From contig NC_015675.1 in NCBI RefSeq assembly GCF_000176035.2, positions 6,142,001 to 6,206,000 of the forward strand: a stretch of 64,000 bases of DNA, given 5' to 3'. This document shows, in pieces, positions 26,243 through 34,572 of the stretch (positions are counted from its first letter, which is position 1; each line of letters opens with the position of its first letter). The translations under genes and the position numbers were made by a program. The stretch is from Mesorhizobium opportunistum WSM2075 (GTDB lineage: Bacteria; Pseudomonadota; Alphaproteobacteria; Rhizobiales; Rhizobiaceae). The notes below the pieces were generated by a model. It ran no database searches. It saw nothing but the letters and a program-made list of their open reading frames with translations, and was not told the origin of the DNA.

Positions 26243-26260
26243 GGCGCGATCAAATGAGCG
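26231..26260. repeat. Direct repeat at the 3' end of the permease gene
   Basis: GCGATCAAATGAG occurs at 26231-26243 and again at 26246-26258, giving a 15-bp period. The first copy contains the permease stop codon (26240-26242), so the gene end is duplicated as in three other genes of this window. Confidence 0.85.
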
Positions 26261-26309
26261 GAGCCTGTCTCATGTCGCCGATCGCGCGGACCGGCAAGAA
26301 GGGCATCGC

Positions 26310-27416
26310 ATGTCGACATTGACCATCCGATCCCTGCGCAAGAACTTCGGCGCGGTCGAGGTGCTGAAGGGCATCGATCTCGAGGCGCAGAACGGCGAGT
26401 TCATCGCGCTGGTCGGACCATCCGGATGCGGCAAGTCCACCCTGCTCGCGATGATCGCCGGGCTGGAAACCGTAACCTCCGGCGAGATCCGCATCGACGG
26501 CCGGCTGGTCAATTCGGTTGCGCCGAAGGACCGCGACATCGCCATGGTGTTCCAGTCCTACGCGCTTTACCCGACGATGACGGTGCGCGAGAACATCACG
26601 TTCGGCATGGAAAGCCGCCGCGTGCCGAAGCCGCAGCAGGACGAGGCCGTCAAGCGGGTTGCCGCTTTCCTGCAGATCGAACCGCTGCTTGGGCGCAAGC
26701 CCGGACAGCTTTCGGGCGGCCAGCGCCAGCGCGTCGCGATGGGCCGGGCGCTGGTGCGTGATCCGAAACTGTTCCTGTTCGACGAGCCGCTCTCCAATCT
26801 CGACGCCAAGCTGCGCGTCGACATGCGTACCGAAATCAAGAAACTGCATCACCGCGTCGGTAAGACGACGGTCTATGTCACCCACGATCAGGTCGAGGCG
26901 ATGACACTCGCCTCGCGCATCGCCGTGATGCATCAGGGCGAGGTCCAGCAATTCGATGAGCCGGCCACGATCTACAACCGTCCGGCGAACATGTTCGTCG
27001 CGGGCTTCATGGGATCGCCGGCGATGAACTTCCTGCCGGCCGAACTGAGCCAGGAAGGCGGTCGCCCCACCGTTGCCTTGCAGACCGCCGACGGCAAGAC
27101 GGCCAGCCTGTCGATCGTCCAGACACTTGCCGCCGATACGCCGCGACAGGTCGTGCTCGGCATCCGGCCGGAGCACATCTACCGGTTCGATCCCGATCTT
27201 CAGCGTCGCAAGCCAGGCATCGCGCAAATCGATGCCGTGGTCGAACTGGTCGAGCCGACAGGTGCGGAGACCATGGCCGTTCTGCGCCTGGGCGGCAAGG
27301 AGATCACCGGTCGTTTCGACCCCGACAGCACGCCACGGATGGGTGAGACGGTGACGCTCGGTATCGACATGGCGCGGGCCTGCTTGTTCGACCCGACGAC
27401 CCAACGCCTGATCTGA
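26310..27416 (+). CDS. Sugar ABC transporter ATP-binding protein (MalK/UgpC type)
   Basis: A 368-residue ATPase. Walker A is GPSGCGKST, the signature LSGGQRQRVAMGRA, Walker B LFLFDEPLSNLD, and the switch histidine is in YVTHDQVEAM. It has the C-terminal TOBE/OB domain (about residues 240-368, with VVLGIRPEHIY) that is characteristic of MalK/UgpC proteins. The ATG at 26310 follows GAAGGG; the open frame from 26229 is ignored because it lacks the family sequence. Its last five codons and stop are repeated three times (27401-27450). Confidence 0.92.
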   Translation: MSTLTIRSLRKNFGAVEVLKGIDLEAQNGEFIALVGPSGCGKSTLLAMIAGLETVTSGEIRIDGRLVNSVAPKDRDIAMVFQSYALYPTMTVRENITFGMESRRVPKPQQDEAVKRVAAFLQIEPLLGRKPGQLSGGQRQRVAMGRALVRDPKLFLFDEPLSNLDAKLRVDMRTEIKKLHHRVGKTTVYVTHDQVEAMTLASRIAVMHQGEVQQFDEPATIYNRPANMFVAGFMGSPAMNFLPAELSQEGGRPTVALQTADGKTASLSIVQTLAADTPRQVVLGIRPEHIYRFDPDLQRRKPGIAQIDAVVELVEPTGAETMAVLRLGGKEITGRFDPDSTPRMGETVTLGIDMARACLFDPTTQRLI

Positions 27417-27450
27417 CCCCAACGCCTGATCTGACCAACGCCTGATCTGA
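27401..27450. repeat. Three copies of a 16-bp unit carrying the ATPase stop codon
   Basis: CCAACGCCTGATCTGA occurs at 27401-27416, 27419-27434 and 27435-27450 without a mismatch; two extra C separate the first two. Each copy ends in TGA, the first being the real stop. The array ends one base before the next start codon and replaces any ordinary ribosome-binding site there. Confidence 0.95.
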
Positions 27451-27451
27451 A

Positions 27452-28231
27452 ATGAGCTCCGCATTGTCCTTTGCCATCTATCCGAGCCTGGCCGACCGCG
27501 TCGTGCTGATCACCGGCGGCGCGTCAGGCATCGGCGCCGACACGGTCCGCGCCTTCGCCGCCAATGGTGCGCGCGTCGCGTTTCTCGATCTGCAGCAGGA
27601 GGCCGGCGAGGACCTCGCGCGGGAACTCGCCGCCACGGCACCGCACGCACCACTATTCTTGCGCTGCGACGTGACCGATATTCCCGCTCTCCAGGCTGCG
27701 ATCGGCACGGTGCGCGACCACCTCGGATCTGTCGCGGTGCTGGTCAACAACGCCGCCAACGACAATCGCCACCCAGTCGCCGACGTGACGCAGGAGTATT
27801 GGGACCACGCCCAGGACGTGAACCTCAGGCACCACTTCTTTGCCGCCCAAGCCGTGCATCCGCATATGAAGGAGTTGGGCTTTGGTTCGATCGTCAATTT
27901 TTCCTCGATCGCCTGGCGTTTCGGCGCGGCGGAGATGGCGCCCTATGCGACGGCCAAGGCTGCGGTGGTCGGGTTGACGTTCGCGCTGGCGCGGGCATTT
28001 GGCCCCGACAACATCCGCGTCAACGCCATCGAGCCGGGTGCCGTCATCACCGACCGGCAACGGCAGCTTTGGTTCAGGACGCAGGCATCGGTCGACCAGG
28101 TCGTGCAGCGGCAGATGATCCGCCGCGTTCTGCTCGGCGAAGAGGTCGCGCGCGCGGTGCTGTTCCTTGCCGCCGACGACAGCCGCATGATCACCAAGCA
28201 GTCGATCACCGTGGATGCCGGCCTGCGATGA
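27452..28231 (+). CDS. Short-chain dehydrogenase/reductase
   Basis: A 259-residue classical SDR. The cofactor motif is TGGASGIGA (residues 20-28), with VLVNNAAND, catalytic Ser in NFSSIAWR, YATAKAA (YxxxK), and the C-terminal LAADDSRMITKQSITVDAG. NAD specificity is suggested by an acidic residue (LDLQ) after the second strand. It is probably a sugar or polyol dehydrogenase acting on the substrate of the upstream importer. The ATG follows the 16-bp repeat array; no good Shine-Dalgarno is seen, so translation may depend on coupling with the ATPase. Confidence 0.88.
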   Translation: MSSALSFAIYPSLADRVVLITGGASGIGADTVRAFAANGARVAFLDLQQEAGEDLARELAATAPHAPLFLRCDVTDIPALQAAIGTVRDHLGSVAVLVNNAANDNRHPVADVTQEYWDHAQDVNLRHHFFAAQAVHPHMKELGFGSIVNFSSIAWRFGAAEMAPYATAKAAVVGLTFALARAFGPDNIRVNAIEPGAVITDRQRQLWFRTQASVDQVVQRQMIRRVLLGEEVARAVLFLAADDSRMITKQSITVDAGLR

Positions 28232-28260
28232 CCGCAAAACCCGAATCAAAGGATCGCTCC

Positions 28261-29238
28261 ATGCTCGAGGTCGGCCTGAACCCCTATGGCCTGACCTATC
28301 ATCTCGGGCTCCAGGCCCGCGGCACGCCACGCGCCAATCCCAAGCCGGCGGGGCTGGAAGGTTTCATCGCGCTCGCGACCGAACTCGGCGCGCGGGTGCT
28401 GGAGATCTGGGTGCCATGGCTGGCGGAGCTTTCCGATGACGCGGTGATCGCGCTGCGCGAAAGGCTCGCCGGCCTTGGGATCACACCGATCGTTAGCGGC
28501 GGCCTGCTGGTGGGCGAACCGCTCGACGCGGCATTTCGGGCCGCACGCCTGCTGAGGGCCAAGATCATCCGAACGGCGCTGACGCCGGTTCTCTGCGGCG
28601 ACCGCAACGCCGCTGGCGAGAAATGGAGCGAGTTCGCTGGCATCATTCGAGACAGATTGACGGAATGGGGTCCGCGCGCCAGCGCCGAAGGCCATGTCCT
28701 TGCGATCGAAAACCACCAGGACTTCACCAGCGGGGAAATCGTCGATTTCTGCGCGCTCGGCGGCGAAGGCGTCGGTGTCACCTTCGACACCGGCAACACA
28801 TTCCCGGTCGGCGAAGCGCCGCTCGATTTTGCGCGGCGGATCGCTCCTTATGTCCGCCATGTCCACCTCAAGGACTACCGCGTACAGTTCACGACCGAAG
28901 GCTACCGGCTGATCCGTTGCGCCATCGGCGATGGCGCGGTGCCGTTTGCCGAAATGTTCGCAATTCTCGGCCAACACCACGATCGCATGACCGCCGTTCT
29001 CGAACCGGGGGCATTGGAGGCGCGGCATGTCCGCTTTCTGCGCGACGACTGGTGGCACGGCTATCCGCCGAAGACGGCACGGGAATTTGCCGCCTGCCTG
29101 CGGGCAGCGCAGCGCAATCGGCTACCCGATGATGCCGACTACCGTACCCCCTGGGAACGCGAAGACGACGGTTCCCTGGTTTCCTATGAGCTCGACATGA
29201 TCCGGCGCAGCGCCGCCAACATGCGCAACCTGGTTTGA
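28261..29238 (+). CDS. Sugar phosphate isomerase/epimerase (AP-endonuclease-2 TIM barrel)
   Basis: A 325-residue xylose-isomerase-like TIM-barrel protein. Putative metal ligands are visible in order: Glu in LAIENHQDF, Asp in VTFDTGNTF, His in VRHVHLKDY, and Glu in AVLEPGALE. Such proteins isomerise or epimerise keto-sugars or polyol products (IolE/IolH, tagatose-epimerase-like). The ATG at 28261 is preferred because AAAGGA lies 8 bases upstream; an alternative ATG at 28228 overlaps the stop of the preceding SDR gene (ATGA) and would add 11 residues. It lies between two SDR genes of the same operon. Confidence 0.82.
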   Translation: MLEVGLNPYGLTYHLGLQARGTPRANPKPAGLEGFIALATELGARVLEIWVPWLAELSDDAVIALRERLAGLGITPIVSGGLLVGEPLDAAFRAARLLRAKIIRTALTPVLCGDRNAAGEKWSEFAGIIRDRLTEWGPRASAEGHVLAIENHQDFTSGEIVDFCALGGEGVGVTFDTGNTFPVGEAPLDFARRIAPYVRHVHLKDYRVQFTTEGYRLIRCAIGDGAVPFAEMFAILGQHHDRMTAVLEPGALEARHVRFLRDDWWHGYPPKTAREFAACLRAAQRNRLPDDADYRTPWEREDDGSLVSYELDMIRRSAANMRNLV

Positions 29239-29257
29239 CGAAAGTGGAGAATATCTG

Positions 29258-30070
29258 ATGACGACACGCGAACTCGATGGATTGACCGCCTTCGTAACCG
29301 GCTCCGGCCGTGGCCTCGGTCGCGTGATGGCCGAACGTCTGGCGGAATTGGGCGCCAATGTCGCGATCCATGACATGGACGAAACGGCACCGGCCAAATA
29401 CGGCGAGTTCGCCAATCTCGGCGAGGTAGTCGAGCGCCTGAAGCGGCATGGGACGAAGGTCACGTCGGTGACCGGCAACATTGGCGACCAGAAGGCGGTG
29501 GCCGAGATGAAGCGCAAGATCGAGGCCGATCTCGGCGACGTCCATGTGCTGGTCAATTGCGCCGGCGGCGACATCGGCGCCAAGGGCGGCAAGCCGAACC
29601 CGAATAACGCCCTCGACATTGAACTGGACGACATCCGCGTGCTGACCGAGAACAATCTGATCGGCACGATGCTGGTCTGCCAGGCCTTCGTGCCCCCCAT
29701 GAAGCAGCGCGGCGGCGGCTCCGTCATCAACATCGCGTCGGCGGCGGCACATCTCGGCTGCTCGCCCGAGGTCGTCTACTCGACGTTGAAGGCGGCGGTC
29801 GTGCATTACACGCGCTGCCTTGCCAAGGAACTGATCGACGATGGCGTCCGCATCAATGCGGTCAGCCCCGGCGCCACCAAGACGGCACGGTTCCAGGCGA
29901 CCCGTGTGGTCGATCCGGAGCGCATGGATTCGAGCAGGAAATCGCTGAACCGGTATGCGGAGCCGGAAGAGATCGCTGAGGCGGTGGCTTTTCTCGCCGG
30001 TCCGCGCGCGCGCTTCATCAACGGCCAGGTCATCCGCGTCGATGGCGGTTTCACTATCTTTCCAGGTTGA
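29258..30070 (+). CDS. Short-chain dehydrogenase/reductase
   Basis: A 270-residue classical SDR with TGSGRGLGRVMAERL (residues 12-26), VLVNCAGGD, NIASAAAHLG and YSTLKAAVVH (YxxxK), ending RFINGQVIRVDGGFTIFPG. A GGAG site precedes the ATG by 9 bases. It is the last gene of the sugar operon. With the first SDR and the isomerase it could make a three-step oxidation/isomerisation pathway. The end of the gene is repeated four times downstream. Confidence 0.88.
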   Translation: MTTRELDGLTAFVTGSGRGLGRVMAERLAELGANVAIHDMDETAPAKYGEFANLGEVVERLKRHGTKVTSVTGNIGDQKAVAEMKRKIEADLGDVHVLVNCAGGDIGAKGGKPNPNNALDIELDDIRVLTENNLIGTMLVCQAFVPPMKQRGGGSVINIASAAAHLGCSPEVVYSTLKAAVVHYTRCLAKELIDDGVRINAVSPGATKTARFQATRVVDPERMDSSRKSLNRYAEPEEIAEAVAFLAGPRARFINGQVIRVDGGFTIFPG

Positions 30071-30129
30071 ATGGGCTTTCAAGCTGAATGGGCTTTCCAG
30101 GGTTGGGTTGGCTTTCCAGGTTGAATCGG
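30058..30129. repeat. Degenerate tandem repeat at the 3' end of the SDR gene
   Basis: Four units similar to CTTTCCAGGTTGAATGGG start at 30058, 30076, 30093 and 30112 (17-19 bp each). The first unit contains the last codons and the TGA (30068-30070) of the SDR gene. The units have diverged more than those at 27401, which suggests an older event. The rest of the gap to 30182 shows nothing else. Confidence 0.85.
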
Positions 30130-30182
30130 CTGCCGACTGACCTGAACCCCATCGAGCGCCCACTAAATGGTGGTGCTCAACG

Positions 30183-31091
30183 TCACCTGCGAGAGTCTGC
30201 TTCAGGTATGGACAGCCCCGCGAGAAGCGGAGCGTACGCGGCGAGCCTGCCGGACACGAACTCCGTGAAGAGCCGCACGCGCTTCGTCTTGCGTGTCTCA
30301 CCCTGGGTGAGAAGCCAGAGCGTTCCGTACAAATGCAGCTCGGTGCCCGGCACCCTCACCAGGAGGAGGTCGGCATCTCCGACGAAGCACGGCAGTGTCG
30401 TGATCCCGAGCCCTTGCCGTACAGCAACGATCTGCGCTGCGGCGTCCGTGGTCCTGAATGGAACCCCCGTCGTGCGAAGCTCACCCTCGCTGGCCCATTC
30501 CGGAATTCCATGAATGCTTATGACGATCCACCGGATGGGATCAGAGGCGCCCGCACGCCATGCGGCTAGTCGATCGCGAGACATGTAGACGGCCCCGAAC
30601 AGCTCCGGGCCCTTCAGGCCGTGAAGGTTGAGCGGCAGGGTTTTTCGGTCGTAGACGACGCGGATCGCCACGTCGGCCTCTCGGTTGGTCAGATTTGCCA
30701 GCTCGCCGGACGACAAGACGTCCATCTCGATGTCCGGATGCAGACGCGCGAACTCGGCGAAATCCGGCATGAGCAGGTGTGTCGCGAGGGTCGGAGCCAA
30801 TGTCACCCGCAGCAGCCCGCGCACGCTCTGATCGCGCCCGAAGACGCGTGTCTCCAACTGGTGCGACGACGCTTCCATCTGGTTCGCGAGCTCGAGCACC
30901 TCCTCGCCCGCAGCCGTCAGGCGGTAGCCCGAAGGCAGCTTTTCGAACATCCGCGCCCCGAGGCGTTCCTCGAGCTGTGCAACGCGCCGCAGCACGGTCG
31001 AGTGGTTCACACCGAGGCGCTCGCCGGCAGCCCGCACCGAGCCTCCGCGCGCCACGGCCAGAAAATAGCGAACGTCATCCCAGTCGATCAT
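30183..31091 (-). CDS. LysR-family transcriptional regulator
   Basis: A 302-residue LysR regulator. The N-terminal winged helix contains GGSVRAAGERLGVNHSTVLRRVAQLEERLG (about residues 15-45), followed by an effector-binding domain. The NHSTVLRR recognition helix is the variant seen in the Gcv/PerR-like group that also starts DWDDVRYFLAVAR. ATG at 31091 is chosen; the frame continues five codons upstream. It is divergent from the SDR gene at 31368 and likely controls the four-gene cluster that follows. Confidence 0.9.
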   Translation of the reverse strand: MIDWDDVRYFLAVARGGSVRAAGERLGVNHSTVLRRVAQLEERLGARMFEKLPSGYRLTAAGEEVLELANQMEASSHQLETRVFGRDQSVRGLLRVTLAPTLATHLLMPDFAEFARLHPDIEMDVLSSGELANLTNREADVAIRVVYDRKTLPLNLHGLKGPELFGAVYMSRDRLAAWRAGASDPIRWIVISIHGIPEWASEGELRTTGVPFRTTDAAAQIVAVRQGLGITTLPCFVGDADLLLVRVPGTELHLYGTLWLLTQGETRKTKRVRLFTEFVSGRLAAYAPLLAGLSIPEADSRR

Positions 31092-31101
31092 GGTGCGATC
31101 C

Positions 31102-31117
31102 CGCACCGCGCGGTGCG
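31102..31117. promoter_or_regulatory. Perfect 16-bp palindrome upstream of LysR gene
   Basis: CGCACCGCGCGGTGCG is fully self-complementary and lies 11 bp upstream of the LysR start, in the 276-bp divergent promoter region. It could be an autoregulatory operator or a leader hairpin; nothing else distinctive was seen in this gap. Confidence 0.5.
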
Positions 31118-31367
31118 CCTTCCAAAGCCCGTATCCAACGCAGTCGTACAGCAGTGTGGGCGCTCATCATAGCTTGTGTCGACGAGCGCGGCGCAATTCC
31201 GAACGGCGGACACCGGTCGTCGCGACTGGCGGCGGTCGTCCGACCGGATCGATTTTGCACCACCGATGTGCGCACTTCCGCACTCAAAGCCTGACCCCTG
31301 CAGGCCTATTTCCAGGCTCTCGGGGTTCTTCCCGAACGATCAAAGGCAGAGCCTGGAAGGAAAAGTC

Positions 31368-32102
31368 ATGGGAAAGCTAAACGGTAAGGTTGCAGTCATC
31401 ACGGGTGGCGCTACCGGCATCGGCCGCGCCGCGGCAAAGCGCTTCATCGAAGAGGGCGCCTTCGTCTTCATCTTCGGCCGCCGGCAGGAAACGCTCGACG
31501 CGGCTCTGGCCGAGCTCGGGCCCAATGCCCGCGCGGTGACGGGCTCGGTCTCGGATGAGGCCGACCTCGACCGACTCTACGCGACGGTGAAGGCCGAGCG
31601 CGGAACCCTCGACATCGTCTTCGCCAATGCCGGGGCGGGAAGCCAGCTTGCGCTCGGCAAGATCACCGCCGAGCACATCGACGAAACCTTCGACACCAAT
31701 GTGAAGGGTACGATCTTCACTGTCCAGAAGGCGCTGCCGCTGATGGGCCAGGGCGGTTCGATAATCCTGACCGGATCGAGCGCCGGCACCACGGGCGCCC
31801 CAGCAATGAGCGCCTACAGCGCGAGCAAGGCGGCGGTGCGCAACCTCGCCCGGACCTGGGCGGAGGATCTGAAGGGCACCGGCATACGGGTCAACGTGCT
31901 GTCGCCCGGCGCGACAGCAACCGAGCTCGCGAAGGAAGCGCTCGGCGAGGAGGGCCAGAAGGTCTTCGCCGCGATGACGCCGCTCCAGCGCATGGCCGAT
32001 CCGGCGGAGATCGGGGCTGTCGCCGCCTTTCTCGCGTCGTCGGACAGCAGCTTCATGACCGCCAGCGAGGTCGCCGTCGACGGCGGCCTTGCGCAACTCT
32101 GA
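31368..32102 (+). CDS. Short-chain dehydrogenase/reductase
   Basis: A 244-residue classical SDR. TGGATGIGRAAAKRF lies at residues 12-26, with the NADPH-type arginines in FGRRQE, then VFANAGAGS, LTGSSAGTTG, YSASKAAVR (YxxxK) and the C-terminal TASEVAVDGGLAQL. The ATG at 31368 follows GGAAGGAAAAGTC; the open frame before it is the promoter region. First gene of a plus-strand set with an F420-type reductase, an SRPBCC protein and a second SDR. Such sets are often induced by electrophiles or xenobiotics through the neighbouring LysR; the substrate is unknown. Confidence 0.88.
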   Translation: MGKLNGKVAVITGGATGIGRAAAKRFIEEGAFVFIFGRRQETLDAALAELGPNARAVTGSVSDEADLDRLYATVKAERGTLDIVFANAGAGSQLALGKITAEHIDETFDTNVKGTIFTVQKALPLMGQGGSIILTGSSAGTTGAPAMSAYSASKAAVRNLARTWAEDLKGTGIRVNVLSPGATATELAKEALGEEGQKVFAAMTPLQRMADPAEIGAVAAFLASSDSSFMTASEVAVDGGLAQL

Positions 32103-32189
32103 CGCGCCACGCCCGGCCCGTCACTCCATTCAACTAACCAGCGCCGTTGAGGGCTGGGAATCGACATCAACACGGAACGGAGAAATATT

Positions 32190-32789
32190 ATGAGCTATGC
32201 GATTGTAGGATTCGGTAAGATAGGCCAGGCCCTCGCCCACGCCTTCGCCCGTAAAAACATCGAGGTGGCCGTCGCGAGCCGCCGTCCGCCCGAGGCGTTG
32301 GCGGCACAGGCCCGGGCGATCGGACCCACGGTCGTCGCCAAGTCGCTGCGGGACGCACTCGAGGCCGACACAATCATCCTGGCGGTCCCGTTCGGGGAGC
32401 ATCGCGAGGTCGCGAAGGCCCTGCCGAGCTGGGAAGGCAAGACGGTCATCGACGCGACGAACGCGTTTCCTGTCCCTGAAGAGCTGGACGGTCTCCCGTC
32501 CTCCGCCTTCGTCGCGAAGGCGTTCACCGGCGCCAAGCTCGTCAAAGGGTTCAATCACCTGATTGCGGCCACCCTGGCTGCCGATCCGATCGTCGAGGGC
32601 GGGCACCGTGTCGTCTTTCTGTCTGCTGACGATGAGGACGCGATCGCTCCCGTGGCGGCCTTGGCCAAACAACTCGGGTTCGCACCCGTCAAGCTGGGAA
32701 AGCTCAACGAGGGTGGCGCGCTGGTGCACGCACGCGGCCGCACTTGGGGCCAGCTCATCTTCCAGGACCTGTTCAAGAAGGAACAGTGA
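32190..32789 (+). CDS. NADP oxidoreductase, coenzyme F420-dependent family (YedP/NpdG-like)
   Basis: A 199-residue dinucleotide-binding protein. The Rossmann motif is YAIVGFGKIGQALAHAFAR (GxGxxG at residues 7-12), followed by ASRRPPE, which suits NADPH binding, and then VKGFNHL, a conserved block of the F420-dependent NADP reductase family. Rhizobia generally lack F420, so the member probably uses NAD(P)H with another partner. It is 87 bp downstream of the SDR gene and 3 bp upstream of the SRPBCC gene. Confidence 0.8.
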   Translation: MSYAIVGFGKIGQALAHAFARKNIEVAVASRRPPEALAAQARAIGPTVVAKSLRDALEADTIILAVPFGEHREVAKALPSWEGKTVIDATNAFPVPEELDGLPSSAFVAKAFTGAKLVKGFNHLIAATLAADPIVEGGHRVVFLSADDEDAIAPVAALAKQLGFAPVKLGKLNEGGALVHARGRTWGQLIFQDLFKKEQ

Positions 32790-32792
32790 CCG

Positions 32793-33296
32793 ATGTATGA
32801 CCACGTGATTTGGCCCGAGCGATATGATCCGAAAATGTCGGCTATCTACGCACTCAACGACATTGACGTGAAGGCGCCGCCTGAAGTGGTCTGGAAGCTG
32901 CTGGTCGATGCCGAGAATTGGTCGAGCTACTTTCCCGCCGAGGATCAGGTCAAGATCCTGGGCGGCAAGCCGGAACTGGCGCTTGAAACCAGATACGTCC
33001 GGGTGACGGTTGGCTTTCCGATGAGTCTGGTCGTGACGGAGTGCGAACCCTTCCGCAGGCTGGCATGGGCGACAACAGTCGATGGCGACGTTACCGGATC
33101 GAGCGCGTACCACGGCTGGGTCATCACTCCTACAGCCGATGGCTGCCACGTGCTGACGGAAGAAACGCAGCAGGGCCCCTGGTTCCTTGAGGAACTCGGG
33201 CGCAAGCATCCCGGTGCACTCTACCGTTATCACCAGGAATGGGTTGAAGGCCTCGCCCGCGCTGCGGAGGCGGAAGTCGCGAACAAGGCGGATTGA
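32793..33296 (+). CDS. SRPBCC (START-like) family protein
   Basis: A 167-residue helix-grip protein: NDIDVKAPPEVVWKLLVDAENWSSYFP is the typical start of polyketide-cyclase/dehydrase-like or AHSA1-like SRPBCC domains, with a C-terminal helix RYHQEWVEGLARAAE. These domains bind hydrophobic ligands, and no catalytic residue can be assigned. The first ATG at 32793 is taken; an ATG at 32835 (MSAIYALND) is an alternative that would begin exactly at the domain. Confidence 0.75.
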   Translation: MYDHVIWPERYDPKMSAIYALNDIDVKAPPEVVWKLLVDAENWSSYFPAEDQVKILGGKPELALETRYVRVTVGFPMSLVVTECEPFRRLAWATTVDGDVTGSSAYHGWVITPTADGCHVLTEETQQGPWFLEELGRKHPGALYRYHQEWVEGLARAAEAEVANKAD

Positions 33297-33457
33297 CGTG
33301 CTGTCCTGAGGTCTCGCTGCGTCGCCTGAGCCGCGATACTTTCGACCGAACAATGCTGGGCCCGCCTTCGTCCAAATATTGTCGGTATTCAACTGGCGAC
33401 GGGCGGTTCTAGCCTGGATCGGCGGATGATCACCACCTACCATTGGAGACGAATGAT

Positions 33458-34270
33458 ATGAATATTGAACTCAAGGGCCGCAAGGCGATTGTCACCGGAT
33501 CGACCGCAGGTATCGGCCGCGCGACGGCGGAGGGGCTGGCCCGTGCCGGCGCATCGGTCGTCGTCAACGGCCGTGGGAATAGCCGGGTCGACGAGGCGGT
33601 GCGGCAGATGCGGCAGGCCTTTCCCGGAAGCGACATCTCGGGCATCGCCGCCGATCTTGCGACAGCGGAGGGTGCCGAGGCCTTGATCGCGCAGGCGCCG
33701 GACGCCGATATCCTTGTGAACAACGTTGGTACGGCTCATATCCGGGGCTACAATGGCGTCGAGGACATCGCGAAGATCCCCGACGAGGACTGGCTCGACC
33801 TCTTCCAGTTGAACGTGATGAGTGGCGTGCGCGTGACCCGTCATTACCTGCCGCGGATGGTGGCGAAAGGCTGGGGCCGTGTCGTGTTTGTAAGTAGCGA
33901 GTCCGCGGTCAACATCCCCAAGGAAATGCTTGACTACGGCATGACCAAGACAGCTCAACTCGCGATCTCGCGCGGGCTTGCCGAGGCGGTCGCGGGCACG
34001 GGCGTCACCGTCAACGCCGTCTTGCCGGGTCCTACCCGCTCCGAGATCCTGGGCGACTTCATGGCGAAGCAGGCTGACGCAAACGGGATCACGCAGCAGG
34101 AAGCCGAGCAGGGCTTCCTGAAGGCGATGCGCCCAACCACCCTCATCCAACGCTTCGCGACCACCGATGAGGTGGCCAACATGATCACCTATGCATGCTC
34201 GGAGCAGGCTTCGGCGACAACCGGCGCGGCTTTACGGGTGGATGGCGGCGTGGTCCGTTTCGTCGCGTAG
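33458..34270 (+). CDS. Short-chain dehydrogenase/reductase
   Basis: A 270-residue SDR. TGSTAGIGRATAEGLARAG lies near the N-terminus (residues 12-30), with VNGRGNSR, ILVNNVGTA, FVSSESAVN and YGMTKTAQL (YxxxK), ending ALRVDGGVVRFVA. The ATG at 33458 has GGAG 10 bases upstream. It lies 161 bp after the SRPBCC gene, so it may have its own promoter, but strand and context place it in the same LysR-linked cluster. Confidence 0.88.
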   Translation: MNIELKGRKAIVTGSTAGIGRATAEGLARAGASVVVNGRGNSRVDEAVRQMRQAFPGSDISGIAADLATAEGAEALIAQAPDADILVNNVGTAHIRGYNGVEDIAKIPDEDWLDLFQLNVMSGVRVTRHYLPRMVAKGWGRVVFVSSESAVNIPKEMLDYGMTKTAQLAISRGLAEAVAGTGVTVNAVLPGPTRSEILGDFMAKQADANGITQQEAEQGFLKAMRPTTLIQRFATTDEVANMITYACSEQASATTGAALRVDGGVVRFVA

Positions 34271-34350
34271 CTGCCGAGAAGATTATGGGTCAATGGCGCC
34301 GACCAGCGGATGGTCGACGCCATTGGGTGAGCCTCCGTTGAGTTTTCCTG

Positions 34351-34388
34351 CCCAGTGTCTTCAGGCCGACCCGGTGTCTTCAGGCCGA
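34351..34388. repeat. Tandem duplication of a 19-bp unit
   Basis: CCCAGTGTCTTCAGGCCGA (34351-34369) is followed directly by CCCGGTGTCTTCAGGCCGA (34370-34388), with one mismatch. It lies 80 bp downstream of the SDR stop, in the gap before the aldehyde dehydrogenase. Confidence 0.9.
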
Positions 34389-34431
34389 ATACTGGCCGTG
34401 ATCTTCACCTGTTTCTCGACATACCCTGCAA

Positions 34432-34572
34432 TAGAGCAATTCCAGGAAAAGTGTGATACGGTTTTCCGTCCGGAATTGTGTAAAAACAAAGGGATAGAGC
34501 GGTTCGCCGTTTCCGTGAAACGGTGAATTGCTCGTACGGAAAACCGCTCATACTTTTCCTGGGATTGCTCTA
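34432..34572. repeat. Rhizobiales-type palindromic intergenic element
   Basis: The left arm starts at 34432 with TAGAGCAATTCCAGGAAAAG and continues through CGGTTTTCCGT. Its near-exact inverse occupies 34536-34572, giving about 37-bp arms with few mismatches. An inner hairpin (CCGTTTC-CGT-GAAACGG, 34507-34523) lies in the loop. From memory, sequences with these blocks are dispersed in intergenic regions of many Rhizobiales. The right end contains the stop codon (TAG, minus strand) of the aldehyde dehydrogenase, so it may act as a transcription terminator for both converging genes. Confidence 0.8.
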
